NCBI RefSeq assembly: GCF_005765165.1
Contig: NZ_VCIW01000005.1
Coordinates: forward strand, 62,001-126,000
Origin: Paenibacillus antri
GTDB taxonomy: Bacteria; Bacillota; Bacilli; Paenibacillales; YIM-B00363
DNA: 64,000 nt
Reading direction: 5' to 3'
Below, piece by piece: positions 50,759 to 60,321 of the stretch. Position numbers and translations under genes: made by a program. Under the pieces are notes generated by a model. The model had not been told where the DNA came from. It saw only the letters and a list, made by a program, of their open reading frames with translations, and ran no database searches. The number at the start of each line of letters is the position of its first letter. Position 1 is the stretch's first letter.

Positions 50759-51836
50759 CATCGCTCCGCGCCGCGGCGGAGACCGGACGGAGCGAGCGGA
50801 TCGCGGCAGACGCATCGCGCAACAATCCAAGCGGGTCGCCGGCCTCGCGATCTTGCTGTCGGCGTCCGTAGCCGCGACGGGCTGTTCCCTGCTGCCATCG
50901 GAAGAGCAGCCGCTCAAGCCGCCGCTCGCGAAGCCGGCCGAAGCGCGCATCGTGACGGCCGAACCGAAGGTAGGCACGATCGAGCGCGCGCTCTCCGGCT
51001 CGGGCACGTTCGAATCGGTGCGGACGGCGTACCACCGCTTCACGGAATCCGGCGGCCGCGTCGAGGAAGTGCTCGTTCGCTCCGGAGACGAGGTGAAGGC
51101 GGGAGATGTTCTGCTTCGCCTCGACACGGGCGAGATGCGGATGACGCTGCTGCAGCGGCGGCTCGAGGTGGAGAAGAAGAAGCTGGCGCTCGACGAGGCG
51201 AAGGCGACGGGCGACGCCCGGCGCGTAAACATCGCGGAGCTCGAGCTCGAGATCGCGACGATGGCGTACGATTCGATCGAAAACACGTTCGATCACCGGG
51301 AGCTGCGCTCGGAGATCGACGGCGTCGTGACGTTCGCCGCGGACTTGGAGCCGGGCGATTACGTCGAGGAATATCAGACGTTGTTTACCGTCTCGGATCC
51401 GTCGGAGATGCGCCTCGCGTTCGGCGTGTCGTCGGGCAGCGCCGTCTCCGAAGCGCAGGTCGGCATGGCCGCGGATATCGTGTTCAAAGACAAGAATTAT
51501 GCAGGGAAAGTCGTGCAGACGCCGTCTTCGGCGCCTTTCGAAGAGGACGAAAGACTGCGAGATCGGTATTCGAAGACGTTATACATCGAGGTCGAGGGGC
51601 TGCCGGAGGAAGCGGAGATCGGCGATTCCGCCTCGGTGCGCATCATTACGGCGAAGAGCGAGGACACGTTGATCCTGCCGAAGAGCGGCGTGAGGAAGCT
51701 GTTCGGACGGACGTTCGTACAGGTGATCGAGGGCGAGAGCCGAAGGGAGCTCGACGTAGAGACGGGACTCGAAACGGCGACGGAAGTGGAAATCGTGAAC
51801 GGGCTGGAAGCCGGAGCGAAGGTCGTATTACAGTAA
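50733..51836 (+). CDS. MacA/HlyD-type adaptor lipoprotein
   Basis: A 367-residue adaptor with signal segment and lipobox (SVAATGC, lipid Cys near residue 50), then barrel-sandwich hybrid halves flanking a short helical hairpin (TGEMRMTLLQRRLEVEKKKLALDEAKATGD) and beta-barrel domains. The start TTG 50733 is preferred, since GGAGGAT (50719-50725) is 7-8 bp upstream; ATG 50724 sits directly on that site with no spacing. In either case it overlaps the ATPase gene. In Gram-positives such proteins help MacB-like permeases. Confidence 0.85.
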   Translation: MSNNKANGNIAPRRGGDRTERADRGRRIAQQSKRVAGLAILLSASVAATGCSLLPSEEQPLKPPLAKPAEARIVTAEPKVGTIERALSGSGTFESVRTAYHRFTESGGRVEEVLVRSGDEVKAGDVLLRLDTGEMRMTLLQRRLEVEKKKLALDEAKATGDARRVNIAELELEIATMAYDSIENTFDHRELRSEIDGVVTFAADLEPGDYVEEYQTLFTVSDPSEMRLAFGVSSGSAVSEAQVGMAADIVFKDKNYAGKVVQTPSSAPFEEDERLRDRYSKTLYIEVEGLPEEAEIGDSASVRIITAKSEDTLILPKSGVRKLFGRTFVQVIEGESRRELDVETGLETATEVEIVNGLEAGAKVVLQ

Positions 51837-51859
51837 TAGGATTGTAGGAGGACATAGAA

Positions 51860-54721
51860 GTGATAGCGATCCTGACGATGCTGTTCCGGAAGATGGCGAA
51901 GAACCGATGGCTCGTCGCCGGGTTGTTGGCGGGGATGTGCCTCTGCACGGCGCTGACGAGCAGCATGCCCATTTATAAGAACGCCTCGCTGCAGCGCATG
52001 CTGACGAAAGAGCTGGAGCGGCACTACGAAAGGACGAGCACGTACCCGGGATCGATCATGGCGACGGGCACGCCGAATTTCCAACCGGAAGATGCGGAGA
52101 AGCAAGCCGCATTCCTGAAATCGTACGACGCCTTGTGGGAAAAGGACGCCCTGCTGGACCCGAGCCTGACCGCGTTGGATTATGTGAAGGAACGGCAGAC
52201 GGTGACGTTCCGCATCGTTCCGGCGGATCCGACCCGGATGGATCCGGAGGAAAACCGCGTCGCCAAGCTTGTGATGCGAACGGGGCTGGAGGAGCATGTC
52301 CGGCTCATCGACGGCCGCATGCCGTCGCCGGAGCCGCAGAACGGCGTATACGAGGCGCTGGTGACCGACAGCACGCTCGTGAAGTTGGGCATGGTGCTCG
52401 GGGTAGAGGTCGTCAGCGACGACGACGACTGGGGCGAGCAGATCCGCATCGTTCCCGTCGGGGTCGTCGCGGAGACGGATCTCAACGATATGTATTGGGA
52501 TTTCATGCGACTAAGCGCATACGACGCGACGTTCATCCTCGACGACGCATTGTTCGAAGCCGAGATCGTCGACGGAGCGAAGGTGCCGATCGGGAACGCT
52601 CGATGGGAAGCAAGCTTCGACTATAACCGATTCACGCTGGAATCCGCGATTCGCTTCACGGAGTTGAAGGAACGGATCGACGCCGAATATAAGAAACGGA
52701 TGCCGTTCAACTCTACCGTCCGCGCACCGGCCGAGGCGATTATGTCCGTATACGAGGAGAAGGAAGCCACGCTGGAGTCGTTGCTCTGGTCGCTGAACGT
52801 ACCGCTGTACATCCTAGTCGCGTTCTACTTGTACATGGTGTCCGGGCTGCTTGTCGACAAGCAGAAGTCAGAGGTCGCCGTGCTGCGCAGCCGCGGCGCG
52901 GGACGATGGCAGCTCATCGCGTTGTTCGCGATGGAGTCGGCGGCGCTGTCGATCGTCGCGCTGTTGATAGGCCCTTATCTAGGGGCGGCGTTCACGGCGG
53001 TGCTGGGCTCGAGCGACAGCTTCATGAGCTTCGTGCAGCGCAAGGCGCTCCCCGTACGGGTGGACGGCGAGAGCTTCGCGTTCGCCGGGGCGGCGGCCGC
53101 CTTTTCGTTCGTCGTGTACTTAATCCCGGTATTCCTTGCGACGCGCTTCAGCATCGTGGATCAGAAGCGCGCCTCCGCCCGCGGCAACCGCGCCTCCGTC
53201 TGGCATAGATTCGGGTTGGACGCGGTGCTGCTTGCAGTTTCGTTATACGGATTATATACGTTCCGCAAGCGCGTAGCGGAGATGACGGCGCTCGGTCTCG
53301 ACGCCGGCGCCATCGCGACCGATCCGCTGTTGTTCGCGGTGCCGTCGATGTTCATCCTCGGCTTCGGCCTGGCGCTGCTGCGGTTGTATCCATGGTTCGT
53401 GAAGCTCGTCTACTGGATCGGGAAGTCGCGATGGACGGCGTCGCAGTATTCCTCGCTGCTGCAAGTCGGCCGCCGAAGCCGGCAGTACGAGCTGTTCATG
53501 ATGTTCCTGGTCTTGACCGTCGGAACGGGGCTCTACAGCGCCAGCGCCGCGAGAACGATCAACGGGAATATGGAGGACCAAATTTGGTACGCCCAAGGCG
53601 CCGACGTCGTGCTGCGTCAGGATTGGGTCGACGATGCGCCGCCCCCCGCAGGTCCGGGGATGGAGGCGCCGCCGCCGGTCAGCGATCGGATCAATTATCT
53701 CGAGCCCGATTTCGGCGTGTTCTCGTCGCTGCCCGGCGTTCGGAGCGCCGCTCGCGTCTTCACGAAGGAGAAAGCCGTCGTATGGACGCAGGAGGAGAAC
53801 GTTCAAGCCCGCTTGATCGGGATCCATACCGACGAGTTCGGAATGACGTCATGGATGAAGGACGGATTGCTGCCCTACCATTTCTACGAATATTTGAATC
53901 TGATCGCGCCGGATCCGAGAGCGGTGCTCGTCTCGAGGTCGATGGCGGAGGCGTTCGAGCTGACGCCCGGCGACGTCATCGACGTCGGTTGGAGCGACAC
54001 GTCGCGCATGCAAGCGACGGTGTACGGAACGATCGATTACTTCCCGACGTTCAATCCGAACCCGGCCGGGGCGGAGGCGAATCCCGACGCGCCGAAGCCG
54101 TACCTCGTCGTCGGACATCTCGAGACGATCCAGAACGAGCTGGCGCTGGAGCCGTACGACGTCTGGATCGACGTCGCGTCGCCGGACGACCGGGAGGCGT
54201 TATATGCGGCGATCGGCGAAAAGCGAATTCAACTCGTCTCGCTCGTCGATACGAACGAGCTGGTCGCGGACAGCCGGAGCGATCCGTTCCGGATGGCGAT
54301 GAACGGCGTCATGAGCCTTGGTTTTCTGTTGTCGCTCGCGATCACGCTGGTCGGGTTCCTCTTGTATTGGGTGCTGGCGCTGCAGGGGAGAACGCTGCAA
54401 TTCGGCATTTTCCGAGCGATGGGCTTAACGTTCCGCAATATCGTCGGCATGCTCGGCACCGAGCAGCTGCTCACGTCGGGCGCGGGCTTCGCGATCGGTC
54501 TGTTGTCCGGCGCGACGGCCAGCTACTTGTTCGTGCCGCTGTTTCAGCTGTCGTTCGACCCGGGGCGCGTCGTGCCGCCGTTCCAGGTGATGATCGAAGC
54601 GCAGGATACGACGCGGCTGCTGCTCTTCATCGCCGCGATGCTCGTCGTCGCGCTGATCGCGTTGGCGGCGTCGCTGCGCAGGGTCAAGCTGCATCAAGCG
54701 CTCAAGCTGGGCGAGGATTAA
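51860..54721 (+). CDS. large FtsX-domain ABC transporter permease
   Basis: A 953-residue permease. N-terminal helix (about 11-32), large extracytoplasmic domain (about 33-310), a first FtsX core (about 310-450, GLLVDKQKSEVAVLRSRGAG and following helices), a middle helix pair (about 460-520), a second extracytoplasmic domain (560-800) and a second FtsX core (GRTLQFGIFRAMGLTFRNIV). Two FtsX halves on one chain mean that it can work alone with ATPases. GTG 51860 has AGGAGGACATAG upstream. It sits between two different ATPase genes. Export of lipids, peptides or antibiotics, or a mechanical role, is possible. Confidence 0.9.
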   Translation: MIAILTMLFRKMAKNRWLVAGLLAGMCLCTALTSSMPIYKNASLQRMLTKELERHYERTSTYPGSIMATGTPNFQPEDAEKQAAFLKSYDALWEKDALLDPSLTALDYVKERQTVTFRIVPADPTRMDPEENRVAKLVMRTGLEEHVRLIDGRMPSPEPQNGVYEALVTDSTLVKLGMVLGVEVVSDDDDWGEQIRIVPVGVVAETDLNDMYWDFMRLSAYDATFILDDALFEAEIVDGAKVPIGNARWEASFDYNRFTLESAIRFTELKERIDAEYKKRMPFNSTVRAPAEAIMSVYEEKEATLESLLWSLNVPLYILVAFYLYMVSGLLVDKQKSEVAVLRSRGAGRWQLIALFAMESAALSIVALLIGPYLGAAFTAVLGSSDSFMSFVQRKALPVRVDGESFAFAGAAAAFSFVVYLIPVFLATRFSIVDQKRASARGNRASVWHRFGLDAVLLAVSLYGLYTFRKRVAEMTALGLDAGAIATDPLLFAVPSMFILGFGLALLRLYPWFVKLVYWIGKSRWTASQYSSLLQVGRRSRQYELFMMFLVLTVGTGLYSASAARTINGNMEDQIWYAQGADVVLRQDWVDDAPPPAGPGMEAPPPVSDRINYLEPDFGVFSSLPGVRSAARVFTKEKAVVWTQEENVQARLIGIHTDEFGMTSWMKDGLLPYHFYEYLNLIAPDPRAVLVSRSMAEAFELTPGDVIDVGWSDTSRMQATVYGTIDYFPTFNPNPAGAEANPDAPKPYLVVGHLETIQNELALEPYDVWIDVASPDDREALYAAIGEKRIQLVSLVDTNELVADSRSDPFRMAMNGVMSLGFLLSLAITLVGFLLYWVLALQGRTLQFGIFRAMGLTFRNIVGMLGTEQLLTSGAGFAIGLLSGATASYLFVPLFQLSFDPGRVVPPFQVMIEAQDTTRLLLFIAAMLVVALIALAASLRRVKLHQALKLGED

Positions 54722-54740
54722 CGGGGAGGAGGCGTGCCGG

Positions 54741-55640
54741 GTGATCAAATGCGAGAACTTGGTCAAAATCTATAAGACGTCCGACCTGGAGGTCGTCGCG
54801 CTGCAAGGGCTGGATCTCACGATCGAGCAAGGGGAGCTGACGGCGATCATCGGCAATTCGGGCAGCGGGAAGTCGACGCTCCTCAATATGCTGGGCGGGC
54901 TCGATCGTCCGTCCGCGGGCCGGCTCTGGGTGGACGGGAAGGACATGCTGAAGTTCAGCGAACGGGAGCTGACGCGATATAAGAAGGAGACCGTCGGATT
55001 CGTGTGGCAGAACAAAGCGCGGAATCTGATTCCGTACTTAACGGCGAGGGAAAACGTGGAAATCCCGATCCTGCTGAAAGGCCGGCGAAAGCGGCTTCGC
55101 GCCATGGAGCTGCTCGAGGCCGTCGGCATGTCCCATCGCCGGGACAATCGCCTCGACCAGTTGTCCGGCGGGGAGCAGCAGCGCGTCGCGATCGCGATCG
55201 CGCTCGCCAACCACCCGAAGCTGCTGCTCGCGGACGAGCCGACCGGTTCGGTCGATACGAAAACCGCGGCGCTGATCATGGAGCTGTTCAACCGATTGAA
55301 TCAAGAATTGGGGCTGACGATCGTGATCGTCACGCACGACCAGCAGCTGGCGAAGCAGGTGAGCCGCGTCGTCGCGATTCGGGACGGGCGAACGTCGAGC
55401 GAGCTCGTTCGTCGCGCTTCGTACGCCGAACGGCTGGCCGAGATGGAGCAGGAAGCAGCGACGACGTCCGCGGTCGAAGACTCGCACGAGGAATACGTCG
55501 TCATGGACGGCGCGGGCCGCATCCAAGTGCCGGCCAATTATCTCGAGGCGCTCGGCCTTGCGGGAAGCAACCGGATCAAGCTGCAGCTCGAGGGCGACCG
55601 AATCGTGATGACGTCTCCGGCCGGCAAGCCGGAAGCATAA
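54741..55640 (+). CDS. ABC transporter ATPase fused to an AbrB-like domain
   Basis: A 299-residue protein. Residues 1-225 form a MacB/LolD-type ATPase: Walker A GNSGSGKST at 38-46, signature LSGGEQQRVA at 141-150, Walker B with E166. Residues 226-250 are a charged linker. Residues 252-292 (YVVMDGAGRIQVPANYLEAL then GLAGSNRIKLQLEG) strongly resemble a swapped-hairpin AbrB/SpoVT domain. GTG 54741 follows GGGGAGGA. It is the second ATPase of the operon and ends the cluster. The extra domain may dimerise the protein or regulate it. Confidence 0.9.
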   Translation: MIKCENLVKIYKTSDLEVVALQGLDLTIEQGELTAIIGNSGSGKSTLLNMLGGLDRPSAGRLWVDGKDMLKFSERELTRYKKETVGFVWQNKARNLIPYLTARENVEIPILLKGRRKRLRAMELLEAVGMSHRRDNRLDQLSGGEQQRVAIAIALANHPKLLLADEPTGSVDTKTAALIMELFNRLNQELGLTIVIVTHDQQLAKQVSRVVAIRDGRTSSELVRRASYAERLAEMEQEAATTSAVEDSHEEYVVMDGAGRIQVPANYLEALGLAGSNRIKLQLEGDRIVMTSPAGKPEA

Positions 55641-55700
55641 AGCAAGCAAAGGAAAGGCGCGCCCGTTCGCCGCGAAGGCGGGCGGGCGTCATTTTCATAC

Positions 55701-55749
55701 TGGACGTCTCCGGTGGAATGGCATATAATGGGGTATGTAAACGTTAACA
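55701..55749 (+). promoter_or_regulatory. lacI-type gene promoter with overlapping operator
   Basis: TGGACG (55701-55706), 17 bp, TATAAT (55724-55729). The operator TGTAAACGTTAACA (55736-55749) covers the expected start point. It fits the cre/LacI-family consensus TGWAANCGNTNWCA and closely matches the site before the L-fucose isomerase gene, so it could be bound by the encoded LacI protein, by CcpA, or both. Confidence 0.7.
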
Positions 55750-55777
55750 CATCCGAGTCGAAACGAAGGTGCGTTGC

Positions 55778-56767
55778 ATGCCGAAGAAGCTGACGGTGAA
55801 GGATGTCGCTCGCGAAGCCGGAGTCTCGACCGCTACGGTATCCAGAGTGCTGAACCGCACCGGATACGTCAGCGAGTCGGTGCGGGACCAAGTGCTCGGC
55901 GTCGTGGACCGGCTGAAGTACCAGCCGAACTCGATCGCGAGAAGCTTGAAACAAGAGAAGAGCTACACGATCGGCATCGTCATTCCCGACATGACGAACC
56001 CGTACTTCATGACGATCGCAAGACATATCCAGAGGCGATGCATGAGCGCCGGATACCATCTGCTGTTCATGGATTCCGAGGAGGATGCCGGGAAGGAGAG
56101 CGACGCGCTCGACCTGTTGATGGAGAAGCGGGTGGAAGCGATCGTGCTCGCGGGCACCGACCGCAATCGAGAGAAGCTCGAGTCGATACGCGCGAACGGC
56201 ACGGCGCTCGTATTGATCGACCGGCGCATCGACGGCGTCGACGCGGACATCGTCTGCGAGGATAACGCGAACGTCACGTTCCGAGCGGTATCCGAGCTGC
56301 TCGACCGAGGACATACTCGGATCGGCGTCATCGCGGGTCCCGAGGGGATCGTCACGGCGAGGGAGCGCTACGAGGGCATTGCGGCGGCGCTGCGGGAAAG
56401 ACATGCGAAGCTGGACCCCGCATTGGTGTACGAGGGCGACTATACGAGAGAATCCGGCCGCGGTGCCGTCCGCTCCTTATTGGCGGCGTCGCCTCCGCCG
56501 ACCGCCGTCGTTTCGTGCAACAACGAGATGACGTACGGATTTTACCTCGGCTTGCAGGAGGCCGGCATCGACACGGCTTCCGTCGAAGTCGTCTCGTTCG
56601 GCGATCTGGAGTTTTCTCCGCTGTTTCGGCAGCGCCTCACGGTCATCAAGCAAGACCCCGTATGGATCGGGACCACCGCAGGCGAAACGGTGCTGGCCCG
56701 AATATCGGAGCCGAGCCTCGAGAAGGTTACAAAAATAAGAATACCTTCGGTAGAGGCGAAGTCGTAA
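55778..56767 (+). CDS. LacI-family transcriptional regulator
   Basis: A 329-residue repressor-type protein: N-terminal HTH ([33 protein letters not shown]) with hinge helix [11 protein letters not shown], then a periplasmic-binding-protein-like sensor domain. ATG 55778 was chosen over in-frame GTG 55769, with AAGGTG upstream. Two related palindromes, before this gene and before fucI, point to autoregulation and control of the neighbour. The ligand is not predictable, though a deoxysugar or pentose is likely from the neighbour. Confidence 0.93.
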   Translation: MPKKLTVKDVAREAGVSTATVSRVLNRTGYVSESVRDQVLGVVDRLKYQPNSIARSLKQEKSYTIGIVIPDMTNPYFMTIARHIQRRCMSAGYHLLFMDSEEDAGKESDALDLLMEKRVEAIVLAGTDRNREKLESIRANGTALVLIDRRIDGVDADIVCEDNANVTFRAVSELLDRGHTRIGVIAGPEGIVTARERYEGIAAALRERHAKLDPALVYEGDYTRESGRGAVRSLLAASPPPTAVVSCNNEMTYGFYLGLQEAGIDTASVEVVSFGDLEFSPLFRQRLTVIKQDPVWIGTTAGETVLARISEPSLEKVTKIRIPSVEAKS

Positions 56768-56781
56768 TTTTTTTTCGATGA

Positions 56782-56799
56782 TGTGTAAACGATTACACA
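56782..56799 (+). promoter_or_regulatory. operator upstream of fucI
   Basis: TGTGTAAACGATTACACA (56782-56799) is a near-perfect 18-bp palindrome with the CG core of LacI-family sites. It differs from the lacI-upstream operator at a few positions only and lies 36 bp before the fucI start. Confidence 0.75.
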
Positions 56800-56834
56800 T
56801 ACATGCAATCATTTTCCCTGGGAGGAATGGACTT

Positions 56835-58634
56835 ATGACGAACGAACCAATCATTCGCAACCGCTTGCAAGGGGAGATGCCGAAGATCGGCATTCGCCCG
56901 ATCATCGACGGTCGCCTCGGCGGCATCCGGGAATCGCTCGAGGAGCCGACGATGAAGATGGCTGAGGCGTGCGCGAGATTTCTGTCCGAGCATCTGCGTC
57001 ACTCGAACGGTCTGCCGGTAGAGTGCGTCGTTGCGGACACGACGATCGGCGGCGTCGCGGAAGCGGCGCGTACGGCTGAGAAATTCCGCAAGGAAGGGGT
57101 CGGCGTCACGATCTCGGTGACCCCTTCCTGGTGTTATCCGCTCGAGACGATCGACACCGACCCGCACATGCCGAAGGCGATCTGGGGCTTCAACGGCACC
57201 GAGCGGCCGGGGGCGGTCTACCTCGCGTCCGCGCTCGCCGCGCATAACCAGAAGGGGATTCCGTCGTTCAGCATCTACGGCCGCGACGTGCAGGATATCG
57301 GCGACGAGACGATTCCCGAGGACGTGCAGGAGAAGCTGCTCCGGTTCGCGAAGGCGGGTCTCGCCGTCGCGACGATGCGCGGCAAGTCGTATTTGTCGCT
57401 CGGCGGCGTCTCGATGGGCATCGCCGGCTGCATCGTTGACGAGAGCTTCTATCAGGACTACCTCGGCATGCGCAACGAATACGTCGACATGACGGAGTTC
57501 GTCCGGCGGATGGAGCGCGGCATCTACGACCGCGACGAGTACGCCAAGGCGCTCGCTTGGACGAAGGAGCATTGCCGCCTCGGCGAAGACGTCAATCCGC
57601 CGGAGCTGACGCGGACCGCCGAGCAGAAAGAGCAGGATTGGGAGACCGTCGTGAAGATGGCGCTCATCGCGCGCGATCTGATGATCGGCAACCCGAAGCT
57701 GGCGGAGATGGGCTTCGGCGAAGAGGCGCAAGGGCATAACGCGATCGCCGCAGGCTTCCAAGGACAGCGGGCTTGGACGGATCACTTCCCGACGGGCGAC
57801 TTCTTAGAGGCGATCCTCTCGAGCTCCTTCGATTGGAACGGGATTCGCGAGCCGTTCATCATGTCGACGGAGAACGATAACCTGAACGCGGTGACGATGC
57901 TGTTCGGCCATCTTTTGACGGACCGTGCGCAAATCTTCGCGGACGTGCGCACGTATTGGAGTCCGGAAGCGGTGAAGCGCGTTACCGGCCATACGCTCGA
58001 AGGTACGGCGGCCGGCGGCGTCATTCACCTGATCAACTCCGGACCCGCGGCGCTGGACGGCACGGGCGAGCAGAAGTACGCGGACGGACGCCCGACGATG
58101 AAGCCGTTCTGGGACGTTACCGACGGGGACGTCGAAAGCTGCCTCGCCGCGACGAAGTGGTGCCCCGCGGTCGACTTCTTCCGCGGCGGCGGATATTCCA
58201 CCGACTTCACGACGCGCGGCGGCATGCCGATGACGATGGCGCGGCTGAACCTGATCAAAGGCGTCGGTCCGGTGCTGCAAATCGCCGAGGGGCATTCCGT
58301 CGAGCTTCCGCAGGACGTACATGACGCGCTCGATCGGCGATCGAACCCGACGTGGCCGACGACGTGGTTCGTGCCGAACCTGACGAGCGATCCGGCGTTC
58401 AAGGACGTCTACGCCGTCATGAACAACTGGGGCTCCAACCATTGCGCGGTCAGCTACGGCCATGTCGGCGCCGACTTGATCACGCTCGCGTCGATGCTGC
58501 GCATTCCGGTATGCATGCACAACGTGCCGATCGAGCGCCTGTTCCGCCCGAGCGCTTGGACCGCGTTCGGAGCGAACGAGCCGACGGGCGCCGATTATCG
58601 CGCCTGCGCGGCGTACGGTCCCTTGTATAAATAA
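56835..58634 (+). CDS. fucI: L-fucose isomerase
   Basis: A 599-residue L-fucose (and D-arabinose) isomerase, an Mn-dependent ketol isomerase giving L-fuculose. It has the family's length and signatures: [24 protein letters not shown] at the N-terminus, [36 protein letters not shown] with the metal-binding Glu, [19 protein letters not shown] with the Asp and a C-terminal [20 protein letters not shown] with the His ligand. ATG 56835 follows GGGAGGAA. No fuculokinase, aldolase or transporter is adjacent in the window. It is regulated through the operator at 56782. Confidence 0.95.
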   Translation: MTNEPIIRNRLQGEMPKIGIRPIIDGRLGGIRESLEEPTMKMAEACARFLSEHLRHSNGLPVECVVADTTIGGVAEAARTAEKFRKEGVGVTISVTPSWCYPLETIDTDPHMPKAIWGFNGTERPGAVYLASALAAHNQKGIPSFSIYGRDVQDIGDETIPEDVQEKLLRFAKAGLAVATMRGKSYLSLGGVSMGIAGCIVDESFYQDYLGMRNEYVDMTEFVRRMERGIYDRDEYAKALAWTKEHCRLGEDVNPPELTRTAEQKEQDWETVVKMALIARDLMIGNPKLAEMGFGEEAQGHNAIAAGFQGQRAWTDHFPTGDFLEAILSSSFDWNGIREPFIMSTENDNLNAVTMLFGHLLTDRAQIFADVRTYWSPEAVKRVTGHTLEGTAAGGVIHLINSGPAALDGTGEQKYADGRPTMKPFWDVTDGDVESCLAATKWCPAVDFFRGGGYSTDFTTRGGMPMTMARLNLIKGVGPVLQIAEGHSVELPQDVHDALDRRSNPTWPTTWFVPNLTSDPAFKDVYAVMNNWGSNHCAVSYGHVGADLITLASMLRIPVCMHNVPIERLFRPSAWTAFGANEPTGADYRACAAYGPLYK

Positions 58635-58646
58635 TCGCAGCATCCC

Positions 58647-58678
58647 CCGCGCGGAGAAGATTTCCGCGCGGTTTTTTT
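58647..58678 (+). terminator. terminator of fucI
   Basis: CCGCGCGGA (58647-58655) pairs with TCCGCGCGG (58663-58671), followed by seven T residues. Confidence 0.85.
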
Positions 58679-58679
58679 A

Positions 58680-59192
58680 TGACTGACCAATGAATTGACA
58701 AGGGTCTCGGCGGAATCATGATTTTCATGGATGGTGACCAATTCGTGAAGAGAAACGAAGCACTGAATGTTGTCCGAGGAGCGTCAGACAAATAAGTTCG
58801 CTGAAAAGCGACAACATCTTCTCCCGAAGGAAAATACGCATCTGCTTTTCGGCTTCAAGTTGTTCAAAAAATGGAATTTGACAGTATGGATAATACGATT
58901 TATATTGTGGATATGTTTGATCGGCGATAAAACTTGTCGTCAAATATGGGCGGTATTATGGAGCGATATTCATGGTTGCAAATCGTTCTACTAATCGGCC
59001 TTCATCAGAAGTCAGACTCTAATAAGGGATGTGGAAAAATGACATTAAGATCTTATTTAAAATATCTTTTGTGGATTGTTTACGCTTCATCATTAAACCG
59101 TTGATCAAGAGGATTGTGTTTAGTTGGAGCGGAATTCCGTAGAATGAACTTGTTTAAATTAGAAACCATAACTAAAACAGGAGGGAATTTAT
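58680..59192. other. AT-richer stretch without a supported gene
   Basis: Composition drops visibly compared with the genes on both sides. Short reading frames occur on both strands (for example 58767-58994 plus and 58725-58943 minus), but they lack good ribosome binding sites and recognisable domains. The region looks like decayed or foreign DNA. The only clear signal is AGGAGGGAA near 59180, the ribosome binding site of the next gene. Confidence 0.55.
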
Positions 59193-59669
59193 ATGAAATC
59201 AATTCTTTTCGATCAATTGGACAACGTCAGAATTCAAACACTGCAAGCGATGGAGGGCGCCACGGAGGAGCTCGTAGATCGCATTCCATTTGGTTTCCGC
59301 AATAATATTCGTTGGCAACTCGGGCACATCTATACCGCTACGGAAATCTTGGCATTTAAGCAATCGAATCTTCCGATGATTCTGCCGGAGGGTTTTATTG
59401 AACGGTTTATTCCCGGAACGTCGCCGCTGGACGATAAAGCGAAATCGGCCCCTCTGCCGACGTTACAGCAGTTGGAGAGCTTGTTGAAGGAGCAACCGAA
59501 GAGAATTCGCGAGGCGCTGGGTAACCGCCTGAACGAAAGCGTGCCGACCTTCACAACGTCAACGGGATTCGGTTTGCAAACTCCTGAACAGTCGCTCCGT
59601 TATCATATGTATCATGAAGGATTGCATTTCGGGATCGTCTCGGTTTACAAAAGATTGTTATCCCAGTAA
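59193..59669 (+). CDS. DinB-family protein
   Basis: A 158-residue four-helix DinB-like protein. The metal-binding histidine triad can be placed at H45 (WQLGHIY), H141 and H145 (YHMYHEGLHFG). DinB-type proteins include thiol transferases such as bacillithiol transferases. ATG 59193 with AGGAGGGA upstream. It lies in an AT-richer segment, next to a remnant of ytxJ, a bacilliredoxin-like gene; both have bacillithiol links. Base composition suggests acquisition or relaxed selection, but the gene itself is intact. Confidence 0.88.
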   Translation: MKSILFDQLDNVRIQTLQAMEGATEELVDRIPFGFRNNIRWQLGHIYTATEILAFKQSNLPMILPEGFIERFIPGTSPLDDKAKSAPLPTLQQLESLLKEQPKRIREALGNRLNESVPTFTTSTGFGLQTPEQSLRYHMYHEGLHFGIVSVYKRLLSQ

Positions 59670-59691
59670 TCATGCGAAAGAATAAATATAG

Positions 59692-59856
59692 ATGCAGATT
59701 CGCAACGAATCCCGTCCGGTGTCAAACAAGATCGCCGAGGATTTGAATGTCAAACGCGAATCCCCGCAAATGATTTGCATTAAAAATAAATCAAAATACT
59801 GGACTGCCTCCCACTGTTCGGTCACGAAAGCGCATATGACCGCAGTTCTGGACTAA
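59692..59856 (+). pseudogene. remnant of ytxJ (monothiol bacilliredoxin-like)
   Basis: A 54-codon frame reading SRPVSNKIAEDLNVKRESPQ, then a segment with KYWTASHCSVTKAHMTAVLD, which corresponds to the C-terminal half of YtxJ proteins (RPVSN-x-IA-x6-HESPQ...W-x-ASH). The N-terminal half with the CPVS-type redox cysteine is missing; stop codons (TAA, TAG) lie directly upstream in this frame. It follows the DinB gene by 22 bp. No ribosome binding site is visible. It is judged a truncated fossil. Confidence 0.75.
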
Positions 59857-60321
59857 CGGCGTAGCAACAGAAAATGACTATGCCAAGGCAACCCGCGGCA
59901 ATATCGAGAACTGAGTAAAGCAAACGTACACCTATGAGGCTGATCAGCCCATGGTTAGCAATTTCATCAGCTACGCAATAGGCTTTGAACTGGCCTCTTT
60001 CCTTGCTGCGACCACCGCATGTTCCTCGCACCAACAACGACCGCGAACGTTTTTTTCAGAAGAACAAAACACGTCATCGGCGAAAGACAGAATAGAGAAG
60101 GCTGGAACGACGAATATAACATTCGTTCCGGTGAGTTTGTCGTGTTCGTCGATGACGCCTTCCTTCAGCAGGACGTCCTTAACTGCCTTCGAGCTTCAAT
60201 TACAAAGGTTTTGTATGTTAATAGGTTAGTTGTAGTTTTTTTCGACCGACGGACAGAAAACATCGCCTCCTTACGAACGTTGTAAGGACCCGCATTCCGC
60301 GGAAAGAAGGAGGCGCTGTTG
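59857..60321. other. gene-poor region before the second two-component system
   Basis: Several weak frames on both strands (such as 59822-60037 minus and 60019-60285 plus) show no recognisable domain or translation signal. Composition is still AT-richer than average. The last 20 bases hold AGAAGGAGG, the ribosome binding site of the response regulator. No clear promoter was assigned. Confidence 0.5.

Noticed and set aside
58725-58994. Small frames on both strands after fucI
   Set aside because: No ribosome binding site, no recognisable domain, AT-rich degenerate context.
59822-60285. Frames of 71-92 codons between the ytxJ remnant and the response regulator
   Set aside because: No translation signals or family resemblance; overlapping on both strands.
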